This document shows, one piece after another, positions 49,097 to 57,296 of a stretch of DNA of 64,000 nt. Position numbers and translations under genes: made by a program. Origin of the DNA: DASRHT01 sp035650355 (GTDB lineage Bacteria; Chloroflexota; Ktedonobacteria; Ktedonobacterales; Ktedonobacteraceae). Below the pieces are notes generated by a model. That model worked only from the letters and a program-made list of their open reading frames with translations, was not told where the DNA came from and did not search any database. Every line of letters starts with the position of its first letter. Position 1 is the first letter of the stretch. The DNA is taken from assembly GCA_035650355.1 (NCBI GenBank), contig DASRHT010000057.1, forward strand, positions 1-64,000, in the 5' to 3' direction.

Positions 49097-49927
49097 ATGG
49101 TTTATTTTTCTACCAGGACAATTCAGAGGTTCAGGCGCGTGCAGAGGTTGCTGGACCGGCTTCAGGGCGAGGCTGAGCCGATGGCGCTTGTGCTGCCAGG
49201 GTCGCCGTATCCGCGCGGGGATGTGATGGTGTTCGCGGGCTCGTTCAATCCGCCCACGGTCGCGCACCTGGCGCTGCTCAAACAGGCCTGGCGCTACGCT
49301 CGTCTCCATGAACCGATGCAGCTCTATGCCGCTTTTAGCAGACATACAGTCGATAAGGAGACGGTGGAGCGGCCTTTGTTGCTTGACCGCGTTGTGCTGT
49401 TGCAAAAGCTGCTGCAACGGCGCATCCCACGGGCGGGGATTATGCTGTTCAATCGCGGCCTGTACCTGGAGCAGGCGGAGGCGATCCGGCGGTCGTTTCC
49501 AAAGGTGCAACGCATCTATTTTGTGCTCGGCTTCGATAAGATCGTGCAAATCTTCGATCCGCGCTATTATGATGATCGCGATGCCGCCCTCGTCGAACTA
49601 TTCAGCCAGGCGGAACTGCTGGTCGCGCCACGCGGCAACCAGGATGAGGATGATCTCAACGCGCTCCTGCACCAGCCACAGAACGAACGTTTCGCCCGTT
49701 ATGTCCATCCTCTGCCGTTCGATCCCGCGTATCGCCAGATCTCCTCTACCCATGTGCGCCAGGGGATAGGCGACGTCGCGCATGCGGTGCCGCAGGAGGT
49801 GCGGCAATTTATGCGTGAGACGCGAGCGTATGCTCCTCCGTTGCATAAAGGCGCTGCTCACAAGCTTGATTACTATGGGGAGCGAGTGAAGCTGTTATTT
49901 CAGTATCCTCAAAGCGGATCGAGCTAG
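49097..49927 (+). CDS. Nicotinate/nicotinamide mononucleotide adenylyltransferase-like protein
   Basis: About 276 residues of the nucleotidyltransferase (HIGH-type) fold. MVFAGSFNPPTVAHLALLKQ is the GxFxPxHxGH-like motif (His to Ala-His), YFVLGFDKIVQIFDPRYYDD matches the GxD region and QISSTHVRQGIG the ISSTxxR motif that binds ATP phosphate. The length is greater than NadD (about 200), so the substrate may differ. GGAGG sits 6 nt before ATG 49097, just at the edge of a MITE. Its last residues (QYPQSGSS) are encoded by R element copy 4. Confidence 0.78.
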   Translation: MVYFSTRTIQRFRRVQRLLDRLQGEAEPMALVLPGSPYPRGDVMVFAGSFNPPTVAHLALLKQAWRYARLHEPMQLYAAFSRHTVDKETVERPLLLDRVVLLQKLLQRRIPRAGIMLFNRGLYLEQAEAIRRSFPKVQRIYFVLGFDKIVQIFDPRYYDDRDAALVELFSQAELLVAPRGNQDEDDLNALLHQPQNERFARYVHPLPFDPAYRQISSTHVRQGIGDVAHAVPQEVRQFMRETRAYAPPLHKGAAHKLDYYGERVKLLFQYPQSGSS

Positions 49928-49990
49928 TCACGCCTTCTCGCCGCCTCCCTTGAGGGACACTATACATGCATCCCCAAAAATGTCAAGTGG
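49898..49990 (-). repeat. R element copy 4: promoter plus structured RNA
   Basis: Minus strand: TTGACA (complement of 49981-49986), 16-nt spacer, TATAGT (complement of 49959-49964), CCTCAAGGGAGGCGGCGAGA, and GATCCGCTTTGAGGATACTG. It overlaps the 3' end of the adenylyltransferase-like gene by 30 bp and would be transcribed antisense to it. Nearly identical to copy 3. Confidence 0.72.
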
Positions 49991-50013
49991 AGATGCATAT
50001 AGGGATGCCGCTG

Positions 50014-50709
50014 TCATGAACGAGCAAGGGTAAAGGTGAACTTGTTGGACCCGATCTGCACGATATCCCCTTCGCGTAACAGGCAGCGCGTGATTGCCTG
50101 CCCATTGACGTAGGTGCCGGTCGCGGAACGATTGTCCACCAGCTCATAGGCTCCGCCTGGCAGCTCGCGAATGGTCGCGTGCAACCGGCTCACCGCCAGA
50201 TCCTCCAGGAAAATATTGCACGAGCGGCTGCGTCCAATCGTCATCTCCGGCATCAGCTCAATGCTGCGAATGACATCATTGCTGCGCAGGCTTGAGAGCT
50301 TCAGACGTGCGATCACGGAGGATTGAGGATCGGTCGTCTTGCCAATATAGAGCTCGCGACCACGCGAGGAGGGAAGCTGGAATGGGCGTGTGCCTTCATT
50401 GGCGAAGAACGTCATCTCCGTATTGCCAAAGTGCAGCTTATCGCCATTGTTCAGCAGTTGTTCGCTCACGGGACGCCCGTTGACCAGGCTATCGCCGCTG
50501 CCATGATCGTCGCGCAGGATAAAGCCCGCGCCAATGCGCAGAATGCTGGCCTGCTTACGATGAACCGCAATATCTTCCAGGAAAATATCGCTATCACGGC
50601 TGCGCCCGATGGTAGTACAATCTTTCCACAATTCAACACGCTTGCCTGCCAGCGTCTGCGATCCTTGCTGGATGACAAGATATGCGCCCGATACCTGCTC
50701 TTGTACCAT
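50014..50709 (-). CDS. Protein with two FHA domains
   Basis: 231 residues. Two forkhead-associated domains: the first at about 20-100 (TIGRSRDSDIFLEDIAVHRK, NNGDKLHFGNTEMTF) and the second at about 150-230 (MTIGRSRSCNIFLEDLAVSR, ATGTYVNGQAI, REGDIVQIGSNKFTFTL). The GRS...S/HR..N pattern binds phosphothreonine; in the first the motif is HRKQAS rather than SRxHA. It would read marks set by Ser/Thr kinases such as those in this window. It is divergent from the P450 gene. Confidence 0.9.
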   Translation of the reverse strand: MVQEQVSGAYLVIQQGSQTLAGKRVELWKDCTTIGRSRDSDIFLEDIAVHRKQASILRIGAGFILRDDHGSGDSLVNGRPVSEQLLNNGDKLHFGNTEMTFFANEGTRPFQLPSSRGRELYIGKTTDPQSSVIARLKLSSLRSNDVIRSIELMPEMTIGRSRSCNIFLEDLAVSRLHATIRELPGGAYELVDNRSATGTYVNGQAITRCLLREGDIVQIGSNKFTFTLARS

Positions 50710-50843
50710 GTAGCCCTACTCTATTCAATGCCAGGATATTACTGCTGCGAGGTGAAATGGCATTCTGTCTCTGGAGTGAGTATAACGAATTGGAAGGAAA
50801 CGTGTCAAGCCGGAACAGGGAAGCAAGACTGGTAAGGCGTACC

Positions 50844-50907
50844 TTGACGCGCATATCAGCCATATTTTATACTACATATAAATTTGTATGTAGTATAAAA
50901 TATGGCT
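50844..50907. promoter_or_regulatory. P450 promoter overlapping a perfect 21 bp inverted repeat
   Basis: AGCCATATTTTATACTACAT then A (50858-50878) is the exact reverse complement of 50887-50907, with an 8-nt AT-rich loop. TTGACG (50844-50849) and TATACT (50868-50873), 18 bases apart, put the -10 box inside the left arm. The arrangement fits an operator that a dimeric repressor could occupy; the TetR gene two genes down is a candidate. Confidence 0.6.
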
Positions 50908-50972
50908 GGTTGATGACCATCAACTATGCTTAATTTAGACAGTCCTTCCAGGCAATATGAGGAGATATTTTG

Positions 50973-52208
50973 ATGAGTACTGAGCATGCTGACGCAGCGG
51001 CAACGAGAGCAAATCCATTCATCTTTTTAAATCGTCAATTCTCGTCGGAGAATCCATTCCCTATGCTCGCACAATTGCGTACGATGGGGGCGCTTATTCC
51101 CATTCCCTTGCCGACCGGCACGGACCAGATGGTATGGCTGGTGACGCACATGGAAGAGGCGGTCGAGGTGTTAAAAGATCACAAACGTTTCACCGTGGAC
51201 AGCAGGGTATCTTCCATGCATGACCTCTTCCAGCAGCGAAGGGGCGCTGGCAATATTTTCATAGGTCGCTCCATGATCAACGTTGATGAGCCAGATCATC
51301 GACGCTTACGCGGGCTCGTTTCGAAGGCTTTCACTCCTAAATATATTGCCAGCCTGCGCCCCAGCATTCAGCAAATTGCCAACGAACTGCTCGACCGCGT
51401 TCAGGCTCAGGGCGAGATGGATGTGGTGCGTGATTACGGCTATCCGTTGCCAATCACCGTCATCTCTGATATGCTCGGCGTGCCCCATCAGTTGCGTGAC
51501 AGCATTCGGCAATGGTCCGAAGGACTGGTCAGTGGCGAGTTTAGTGAAGACCGCGTCCATCGTGCCAATGCTTTCTCCGAATATATCAAAGAGCTGGTAG
51601 CTGAAAAGCGACGGCATCCTGGAGACGACCTGACAAGCCAGTTGATTCAGTTGGAAAGCGAAGGCGATCATCTTGACGAAACCGAGCTCTTATCGATGAT
51701 CGGACTGCTGATTTTCGCCGGACATGAAACGACCTCAAATCTCATCAGTATCGGCACCCTGGTGCTGCTCGATCAGCCAGAGCAGTTCAAGCGGTTGAAA
51801 GCTGATCCGACGCTGGTCCCCTCTGCCGTTGAAGAACTGCTGCGTATCAACGGTCCTGTATTTGCGCCCGCGCCGCGCTTTGTAACGGAAGATACTGATT
51901 TTGCTGGACAACACCTCACAAAAGGCGATATGATTATGATAGTCCTCTCATCAGCCGACCGCGATGAGAGGCAGTTTACCGATCCCGATGACCTGGATAT
52001 TGCCCGTAGCCTCAATCGCCATATCGCTTTCGGGCAAGGCATCCATATCTGCCTGGGTGCTCCGCTGGCACGCCTGGAAGGTGATATTGCTTTCACGACC
52101 CTGCTGCAACGCATGCCCAACCTCAAACTCGCAATTCCTCGCGAAGAGGTGCAATGGCGTAGCAATGTCACCCTGCGCGGCCTGAAGAGCCTCCCCGTCG
52201 CATTTTAA
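50973..52208 (+). CDS. Cytochrome P450
   Basis: 411 residues of a bacterial soluble P450. The I-helix oxygen motif is FAGHETTSNLI, the ExxR pair is EELLRINGP, and the heme loop FGQGIHICLGAPLARLEG has the thiolate Cys362. VDEPDHRRLRGLVSKAF is also typical. It hydroxylates or epoxidises an unknown substrate with electrons from a ferredoxin not seen here. GAGGAGA lies before ATG 50973. It is followed by a TetR gene 54 bp later, so they are probably one operon. Confidence 0.93.
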   Translation: MSTEHADAAATRANPFIFLNRQFSSENPFPMLAQLRTMGALIPIPLPTGTDQMVWLVTHMEEAVEVLKDHKRFTVDSRVSSMHDLFQQRRGAGNIFIGRSMINVDEPDHRRLRGLVSKAFTPKYIASLRPSIQQIANELLDRVQAQGEMDVVRDYGYPLPITVISDMLGVPHQLRDSIRQWSEGLVSGEFSEDRVHRANAFSEYIKELVAEKRRHPGDDLTSQLIQLESEGDHLDETELLSMIGLLIFAGHETTSNLISIGTLVLLDQPEQFKRLKADPTLVPSAVEELLRINGPVFAPAPRFVTEDTDFAGQHLTKGDMIMIVLSSADRDERQFTDPDDLDIARSLNRHIAFGQGIHICLGAPLARLEGDIAFTTLLQRMPNLKLAIPREEVQWRSNVTLRGLKSLPVAF

Positions 52209-52262
52209 GCTGGGTGGAGATGAGAGGGTCAAGCGGACAAAAAACAGTGCGAGGAACGTCGC

Positions 52263-52886
52263 GTGGATGAAATAGAACCGGGAGCCGGTCGAGTCTCCTT
52301 GCGGGAACGGAACCGGCAACGCCTGACAAAGCGCATCGTAGGAGCTGCTACCGAGCTGTTTCGCACCGTTGGCTACGAGCAGACCACGATGGATGCAATC
52401 GCTGAGAAGGCTGAGGTGAGTCGCGGCACATTGTTCAATTACTTTCCCGCGAAAGACGCGTTGCTGGTCCCTTACGCGAAGGAGCTATACCAGCAACATA
52501 TTCAGCCTGCAATGCGCTCGTATTTAGAGACGCAACCAACGACGCTGCAAGCTTTGCAATTTTTCCTGGTGAACATCCACGAGCAGATTTTGATGGTGCC
52601 AGGCATGGATCGAGCGTTTCAGCAAGAGCTTGTGCATTCTCATTCTCACAAGAAGGTATCCAAAAACGGCACCGGTTTTCTGGAGAATATGAGCACGATT
52701 TTAGCCTATGGACAGCGGCGCGGAGAGGTGCGTACCGACATCCCCCTGGAAAAGCTTGCGCGCTACGTGGGAGCATTATGCGCCTCGCTACTGTTTAGCT
52801 TGATGGAACCGACAATTTCCACAGAGTATAAGGCTGAAATCGCCATCTTACTCACCTTCATGAAAACCGGATTGGCACCCGATTAA
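52263..52886 (+). CDS. TetR-family regulator
   Basis: 207 residues from a GTG start. The N-terminal HTH reads QRLTKRIVGAATELFRTVGY, then EQTTMDAIAEKAEVSRGTLF and NYFPAKDALLVPY, the standard TetR DNA-binding pattern. The C-terminal helices (about 70-205) form the ligand pocket. It follows the P450 gene and probably controls it through the palindrome at 50858-50907. AGGAAC lies 7 nt before the GTG. Confidence 0.92.
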   Translation: MDEIEPGAGRVSLRERNRQRLTKRIVGAATELFRTVGYEQTTMDAIAEKAEVSRGTLFNYFPAKDALLVPYAKELYQQHIQPAMRSYLETQPTTLQALQFFLVNIHEQILMVPGMDRAFQQELVHSHSHKKVSKNGTGFLENMSTILAYGQRRGEVRTDIPLEKLARYVGALCASLLFSLMEPTISTEYKAEIAILLTFMKTGLAPD

Positions 52887-52915
52887 GTATCGTTTATGTT
52901 ATTCAGGAGGTATTG

Positions 52916-53476
52916 ATGCTACAGATCGATTTCGCGGCAGTACGAGCAGGAACAAAGACCCTGGCAGAGCAGACAAAGGGATTTACCCTCGCAGATTTAC
53001 AGGCAGCAACCAGAGAGTTATTTGATGGCCTGCAATCGGCGGTCGCGGGCGCAACCAATCAGGCAATAGTGTTCGTGCCCCACGATGCGGAAGCCACATC
53101 CGGCGATGAACAGGGATGGACCGTTGCCCACGTCGTGGCCCATCTAACCGCGACGCTGGAAGAGATTTGCGCTATTGCTGCTCAACTGACGCGCAACGTC
53201 GAATTGGATGACCAGCTAAGGCTGCGCTACGAGACGCCCTGGGAGAGCATTCAGACGGTAGAGCAGGTCAAGGCGCGCCTGGCAGAAAGCCGCCGCATCT
53301 CCCTCGCCTTCCTCGACGCCTGGCCGGACGAACCCAACTTGCAGGCAACGATCACGCGCATTCCCGCCTTTGGCCCGTTAAACGCGGTTGCCCTCTGCTC
53401 GCTCGGCATTTTCCACGGCGTGCTCCACCAGCAGCAGATCGCGGAGGCGCTGAACCAGTACAACAAACAGGCATAG
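52916..53476 (+). CDS. DinB-like four-helix protein
   Basis: 186 residues. GWTVAHVVAHLTATLEEICA and the late GVLHQQQIAEALNQY carry the histidines expected for the metal site of the DinB/YfiT superfamily. Members act as thiol transferases (mycothiol, bacillithiol) or remain unassigned. AGGAGG sits 6 nt before ATG 52916. It is 29 bp after the TetR gene. Confidence 0.78.
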   Translation: MLQIDFAAVRAGTKTLAEQTKGFTLADLQAATRELFDGLQSAVAGATNQAIVFVPHDAEATSGDEQGWTVAHVVAHLTATLEEICAIAAQLTRNVELDDQLRLRYETPWESIQTVEQVKARLAESRRISLAFLDAWPDEPNLQATITRIPAFGPLNAVALCSLGIFHGVLHQQQIAEALNQYNKQA

Positions 53477-53483
53477 TTGCCTG

Positions 53484-53562
53484 TAGGGGCAATCCCTTGC
53501 GGTTGCCCTGTCGCCTTTAGGGAGATGGTAGGGGCAATCCCTCGCGGTTGCCCAGCCCCTAC
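53484..53562. repeat. Two GGGCAA hairpins between DinB and CocE genes
   Basis: GTAGGGGCAATCCCTTGCGG at 53484 and GTAGGGGCAATCCCTCGCGG at 53528, each followed by TTGCCC. They lie in the CocE frame without stops, which makes that frame look 43 codons longer than the gene. Confidence 0.75.
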
Positions 53563-53605
53563 TAATTGTGTCGTCACTATCAAGGATGAAGAGGAGAGTT
53601 TGCCA

Positions 53606-55384
53606 ATGGCAATGCAAATGGGCCAACAGATCACAATCGATTTTGATGTTCCCGCGAAGATGAGAGATGGCACAACCCTGCGTGCCAACATCTATCGCCC
53701 GGTTGGCGAGGGCCGGTGGCCTGTGCTGCTCACGCGCTTGCCATACGGCAAAGATTTCCCCATCGGAGGCTCCGTCCTGGACCCTGCCCAGGTGGCACGA
53801 CGCGGCTACGTCGTCATTGTGCAGGATACGCGGGGCCGTTTCGCCTCCGAGGGCGCGTGGGACCCCATGCGCAACGAGGCGCTGGACGGCGTTGATACCA
53901 TTGCATGGGCGGCGCAACTGCCCTATAGCGATGGCAACGTTGGCATGTACGGGGCCTCGTATTTCGGCTTTACCCAGTGGTCCGCCGCCGTTCACCAGCC
54001 GCCCGCGCTCAAAGCGATGGTTCCGTTCATCACCTGGAACGATCCCTTCAATGGCATCCTGTTCCGTGGTGGCGCGTTCGAACTGGGCACGTCGGGAAAC
54101 TGGCAACTCTCAATGGGGCTGAACGTGCTGATGCGTCGTCACGCGGGCGATCCCGATCCGCGCAACCTGGGGCGAGCCATCTATATGATGGTCAAAGACG
54201 TCGATGCCCTGGGCACTCAAGGGTACTGGTCTTTGCCGCTCAAAGACTTTGCTCCCTTGAAGCGCCATGATGTCGCGCCCGCCTTCTTCGAAACCTTCGA
54301 GCATCCGATGGACCGCGAACACGCGGCACCCCTGACGATTCTCGGCAAGCACGAGAATGTAACGGTTCCCACCTTCAATGTGGGCGGCTGGTACGATATC
54401 TTCCTGAAAGATACCATCGGGAACTTTAAGATTATGCGCGAGCAGGGGACGACGCCAGAAGCGCGCCAGAGCAAACTGCTCATCGGTCCCTGGATACATG
54501 GTGGCAGCAATAACCCCGTGGGCGAAATGAACTTTGGCTTCGGGTCAACCGTCGCCTTCATCGACCTGAAGATAGACTTTGTGAGCTTGCAATTGCGCTG
54601 GTTCGACCAGTTCTTGAAGGGCGTCGATACCGGCATCCTGCAAGAGGCTCCGATCAAGCTCTTTGTGATGGGGGCAAATGTCTGGCGCGACGAACAGGAA
54701 TGGCCGCTGGCCCGCGCCGTCGATACGCGCTTCTATCTGCGCAGTCACGGGCATGCCAACACGCTCAACGGCGATGGCGTTCTCAGCACGACGCCGCCCG
54801 AAGCGGAGACCGCTGACCGCTACGATTACGATCCCGCTCATCCTGTCATGACCCGTGGCGGCGCGCTGCTGATGACGCCGGAGTTCCCCGGCGGCCCCTT
54901 CGATCAGCGCCCAACGGAGAGCCGCGAGGATGTCCTGGTCTACTCTACGCCTCCCCTGGAGCAGGATACAGAGGTGACCGGTCCTATCATGGTTCACCTG
55001 TGGGCCATATCGAGCGCGCCCGATACCGACTTCGTGGCGCGCCTGGTCGATGTCCACCCCGACGGCTATGCCCGCAACCTGACCGACGGCATCATTCGCG
55101 CGCGCTATCGCAACTTCTCGCAGGGAGAAGCGCCAACGCTGATCGAGCCTGGCAAGCCCTACGAGTATGCAATCGACCTGTGGGCCACCAGCAACGTCTT
55201 TCTGAAGGGTCATCGTATCCGCCTGGACATCACCAGCAGCAACTTCCCGCGCTGGGACCGCAACCCCAACACGGGCCACGACTTCGGCGCCGACGACGAG
55301 CTTGCCGTCGCCCACCAATCAATCCTGCACGATGCCGAGCACCCATCCCATGTTATCCTGCCCATCGTGCCACCCGCATCCTAG
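53606..55384 (+). CDS. CocE/NonD-family alpha/beta hydrolase (X-Pro dipeptidyl-peptidase type)
   Basis: 592 residues. An alpha/beta hydrolase core shows ARRGYVVIVQDTRGRFASEG and the nucleophile elbow GMYGASYFGFTQW (Ser118). A late GGWYDIFLKDTI gives the Asp and IGPWIHGG the His. The C-terminal jelly-roll (VTGPIMVHLWAISSAPDTDF and RLDITSSNFPRWDRNPNTG) is typical. It cleaves ester or amide bonds; cocaine esterase and PepX belong here. GAGGAGAG lies 8-9 nt before ATG 53606. A terminator follows. Confidence 0.92.
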   Translation: MAMQMGQQITIDFDVPAKMRDGTTLRANIYRPVGEGRWPVLLTRLPYGKDFPIGGSVLDPAQVARRGYVVIVQDTRGRFASEGAWDPMRNEALDGVDTIAWAAQLPYSDGNVGMYGASYFGFTQWSAAVHQPPALKAMVPFITWNDPFNGILFRGGAFELGTSGNWQLSMGLNVLMRRHAGDPDPRNLGRAIYMMVKDVDALGTQGYWSLPLKDFAPLKRHDVAPAFFETFEHPMDREHAAPLTILGKHENVTVPTFNVGGWYDIFLKDTIGNFKIMREQGTTPEARQSKLLIGPWIHGGSNNPVGEMNFGFGSTVAFIDLKIDFVSLQLRWFDQFLKGVDTGILQEAPIKLFVMGANVWRDEQEWPLARAVDTRFYLRSHGHANTLNGDGVLSTTPPEAETADRYDYDPAHPVMTRGGALLMTPEFPGGPFDQRPTESREDVLVYSTPPLEQDTEVTGPIMVHLWAISSAPDTDFVARLVDVHPDGYARNLTDGIIRARYRNFSQGEAPTLIEPGKPYEYAIDLWATSNVFLKGHRIRLDITSSNFPRWDRNPNTGHDFGADDELAVAHQSILHDAEHPSHVILPIVPPAS

Positions 55385-55396
55385 CTATCTACACTG

Positions 55397-55442
55397 GAAG
55401 GGGTCGGTTTTGCTGCTGAACGGAGGCAGAACCGACCCCTTC
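55397..55442 (+). terminator. Long hairpin after the CocE gene
   Basis: GAAGGGGTCGGTT (55397-55409) pairs with AACCGACCCCTTC (55430-55442), and the inner TTGC/GCAG region extends it with one G-U pair. No U-tract follows. Confidence 0.6.
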
Positions 55443-55488
55443 ACAGGCATATATCTGCATAAAGCGGCTTGCTGTGTTTTCACTCCTC

Positions 55489-55523
55489 TTGACAAATTTC
55501 TAAAAAACTAGTAATCTAGTTTT
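55489..55523 (+). promoter_or_regulatory. Promoter with operator for the ArsR-like regulator
   Basis: TTGACA (55489-55494), 17 bases and TAATCT (55512-55517). The -10 box lies in a perfect palindrome AAAACTAG-TAAT-CTAGTTTT (55504-55523). Such a site suits a dimeric winged-helix repressor; autoregulation by the next gene is inferred. Confidence 0.65.
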
Positions 55524-55558
55524 ATGGAGAAAAGTAAGAGCGCAGAAGGAGCACACGT

Positions 55559-56185
55559 ATGGCCGGCTTACAGGACCGCCTGACGGCTTTGGAAGAACAG
55601 GTCGCCATTCTTCGGACCCGCCTGACGGCTTTGGAAGAACAGATGTCCGCAGATGATTCGGCTGGCATCCCCCGAGCCTCGTTCCAGGCAAAAACTGCTG
55701 TCTCGCCACCAGAAGGTGAAGCCTCCACCGCACAGGAGATGACGATCCAGGGCACACTCAACTACGCCGGAACCATCCAGCTTGCTGGACGACCGTTCCG
55801 TTTCCAGCAACGCGTTCCAGTCCAGTCACTCTTTGAGGTGGCTCCTGACCTGCTTGCACAGATTTTTTCGGCACTTGCCAGCCCACACCGGGTCATCATT
55901 CTGCGTACCTTATGTGAGCGTCCCTGCACCGCTCAGCAGTTGCAAGAGGTTTTGGGGATGGGATCAGCCGGACAACTCTACCATCACTTGAAAGAGTTGC
56001 TGGCGGCAGGTCTTATTACGCAACGTGAGCGCAGTAGTGCTTACACAATTGAGCCAGCGAAAGTGATCCCAGTCTGCGCGGCCCTTATGGTGGCCTTCTC
56101 CCTGGCGACCTTTCCCGTGGGAACAGGCCCAGGCGCGTCCGCACCATCGCCTGATCAAGAGGATGAGCGTGGGGGCGAGACCTGA
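55559..56185 (+). CDS. ArsR-like winged-helix regulator with N-terminal coiled coil
   Basis: 208 residues. Residues 1-30 are a coiled coil made of a 14-residue unit, RLTALEEQ repeated; the DNA CCGCCTGACGGCTTTGGAAG is duplicated with a 42 bp period (55576 and 55618). A linker is followed by a winged helix at about 98-165: LLAQIFSALASPHRVIILRT, TAQQLQEVLGMGSAGQLYHH, LKELLAAGLITQRERSSAYT. It should repress from the palindrome over its own promoter. It is followed by two CPBP proteases that it may control. GAAGGAG lies 7 nt before the ATG. Confidence 0.82.
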   Translation: MAGLQDRLTALEEQVAILRTRLTALEEQMSADDSAGIPRASFQAKTAVSPPEGEASTAQEMTIQGTLNYAGTIQLAGRPFRFQQRVPVQSLFEVAPDLLAQIFSALASPHRVIILRTLCERPCTAQQLQEVLGMGSAGQLYHHLKELLAAGLITQRERSSAYTIEPAKVIPVCAALMVAFSLATFPVGTGPGASAPSPDQEDERGGET

Positions 56186-56361
56186 GAACCCTGCCTGTCT
56201 CACGCTTTTCTCTGAAATCCTGTTGTCCGCTTGACAGCAGGTCCTGTCTTCTTTTGAAGCTTTCCGCCTGGGCGAAGAGCACAGGCAAAATGGACATCCC
56301 ATGAGCCTGCAACAGTTCAGCAGCGTCAAACACTTTGTCATGAAAGGATAGAACTACTTGT

Positions 56362-57276
56362 ATGGATACTTCATCGTCACCTCAGTCGCTTCTTTCTGAG
56401 CCAACGGTCAAGAGCAAGCAAGCCATCGGTGCCAACTCGCGCCCCTTGCGCTTTCTGATCGTCACCCTCGTAGTGGCTATCTATATCTTCCTGGGGTTCG
56501 CGCTCCATTTCACCGGTGCGCAATATCAGTTGCTAGGTCTTCCTATTCTGCTTCTCTTTCAGGTGGGCATCCATCGGCAGCCGCTGCGCACTTTGTGGGT
56601 GCGTGCTGGGTCACCGCTTTCATTAGATGGCTGGTTCTTCGTCCTCTGGGGGTTGCTTGCGCTCTTTCCCGCCTATGCGGCAGTCAGGGCCGCTATGGAT
56701 CTGCAATTCGCCAATGCTGCGGAATATGGCCTTGCAATAGTCGGTGCCTTTGGCATGGCCTATGCGCTCAGGGCGATGCGAGCCACCACCTGGCGGTCTC
56801 TGGGCCTATGTATCTTGACAGTTGGTATCATCGGTCTGTTGCCCCAATTCTTGTCGCTGCTCTTGCCTCACGTCTTGCATTTGCACATTGCTCGTCAGGG
56901 GACGACACCGCCTCCCTTCCTGCAAAGTTTAACTATCACCATACAATGGGTCCTCATGGCTCCACTCGGGTTCATGGTAGAGGAAGTGTTCTTCCGCGGT
57001 GCCCTGGATACCTACCTGCATGCCGGTGAGCAAGGTACCGGTTGGCTCTCGGCGGTCGTTGTCTCCGCGCTGTGGGGTCTGTGGCATTTGCCGGGTCAGG
57101 TCATCGCGGCAGGGCAGCTTCTCCCCACAGTGATAGGGTTGCTCGCCGCTCAGATTCTCGTCGGCGTTCCCCTCTCGCTGTGGTGGCGTAAGAGCGGCAA
57201 CATGGTGGTCAACGACACTGCTCATGCTCTACTGGATGCGATCCGCAACGGCCTGGCAGGCGTTGGCCCGTTCTAA
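56362..57276 (+). CDS. CPBP-family intramembrane metalloprotease (1)
   Basis: 304 residues with about eight membrane helices. The Abi/CAAX-protease motifs are FMVEEVFFRGALDTYL (EEx3R), SALWGLWHLPGQ (FxxxH type) and NDTAHALLDAIRN. Glutamates and histidines of these motifs hold zinc within the membrane in this family. The substrate is unknown; relatives act in bacteriocin immunity or peptide processing. It lies 176 bp after the ArsR-like gene and 20 bp before the second protease. Confidence 0.88.
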   Translation: MDTSSSPQSLLSEPTVKSKQAIGANSRPLRFLIVTLVVAIYIFLGFALHFTGAQYQLLGLPILLLFQVGIHRQPLRTLWVRAGSPLSLDGWFFVLWGLLALFPAYAAVRAAMDLQFANAAEYGLAIVGAFGMAYALRAMRATTWRSLGLCILTVGIIGLLPQFLSLLLPHVLHLHIARQGTTPPPFLQSLTITIQWVLMAPLGFMVEEVFFRGALDTYLHAGEQGTGWLSAVVVSALWGLWHLPGQVIAAGQLLPTVIGLLAAQILVGVPLSLWWRKSGNMVVNDTAHALLDAIRNGLAGVGPF

Positions 57277-57296
57277 AGATCGAAAGGATTGCCCTT

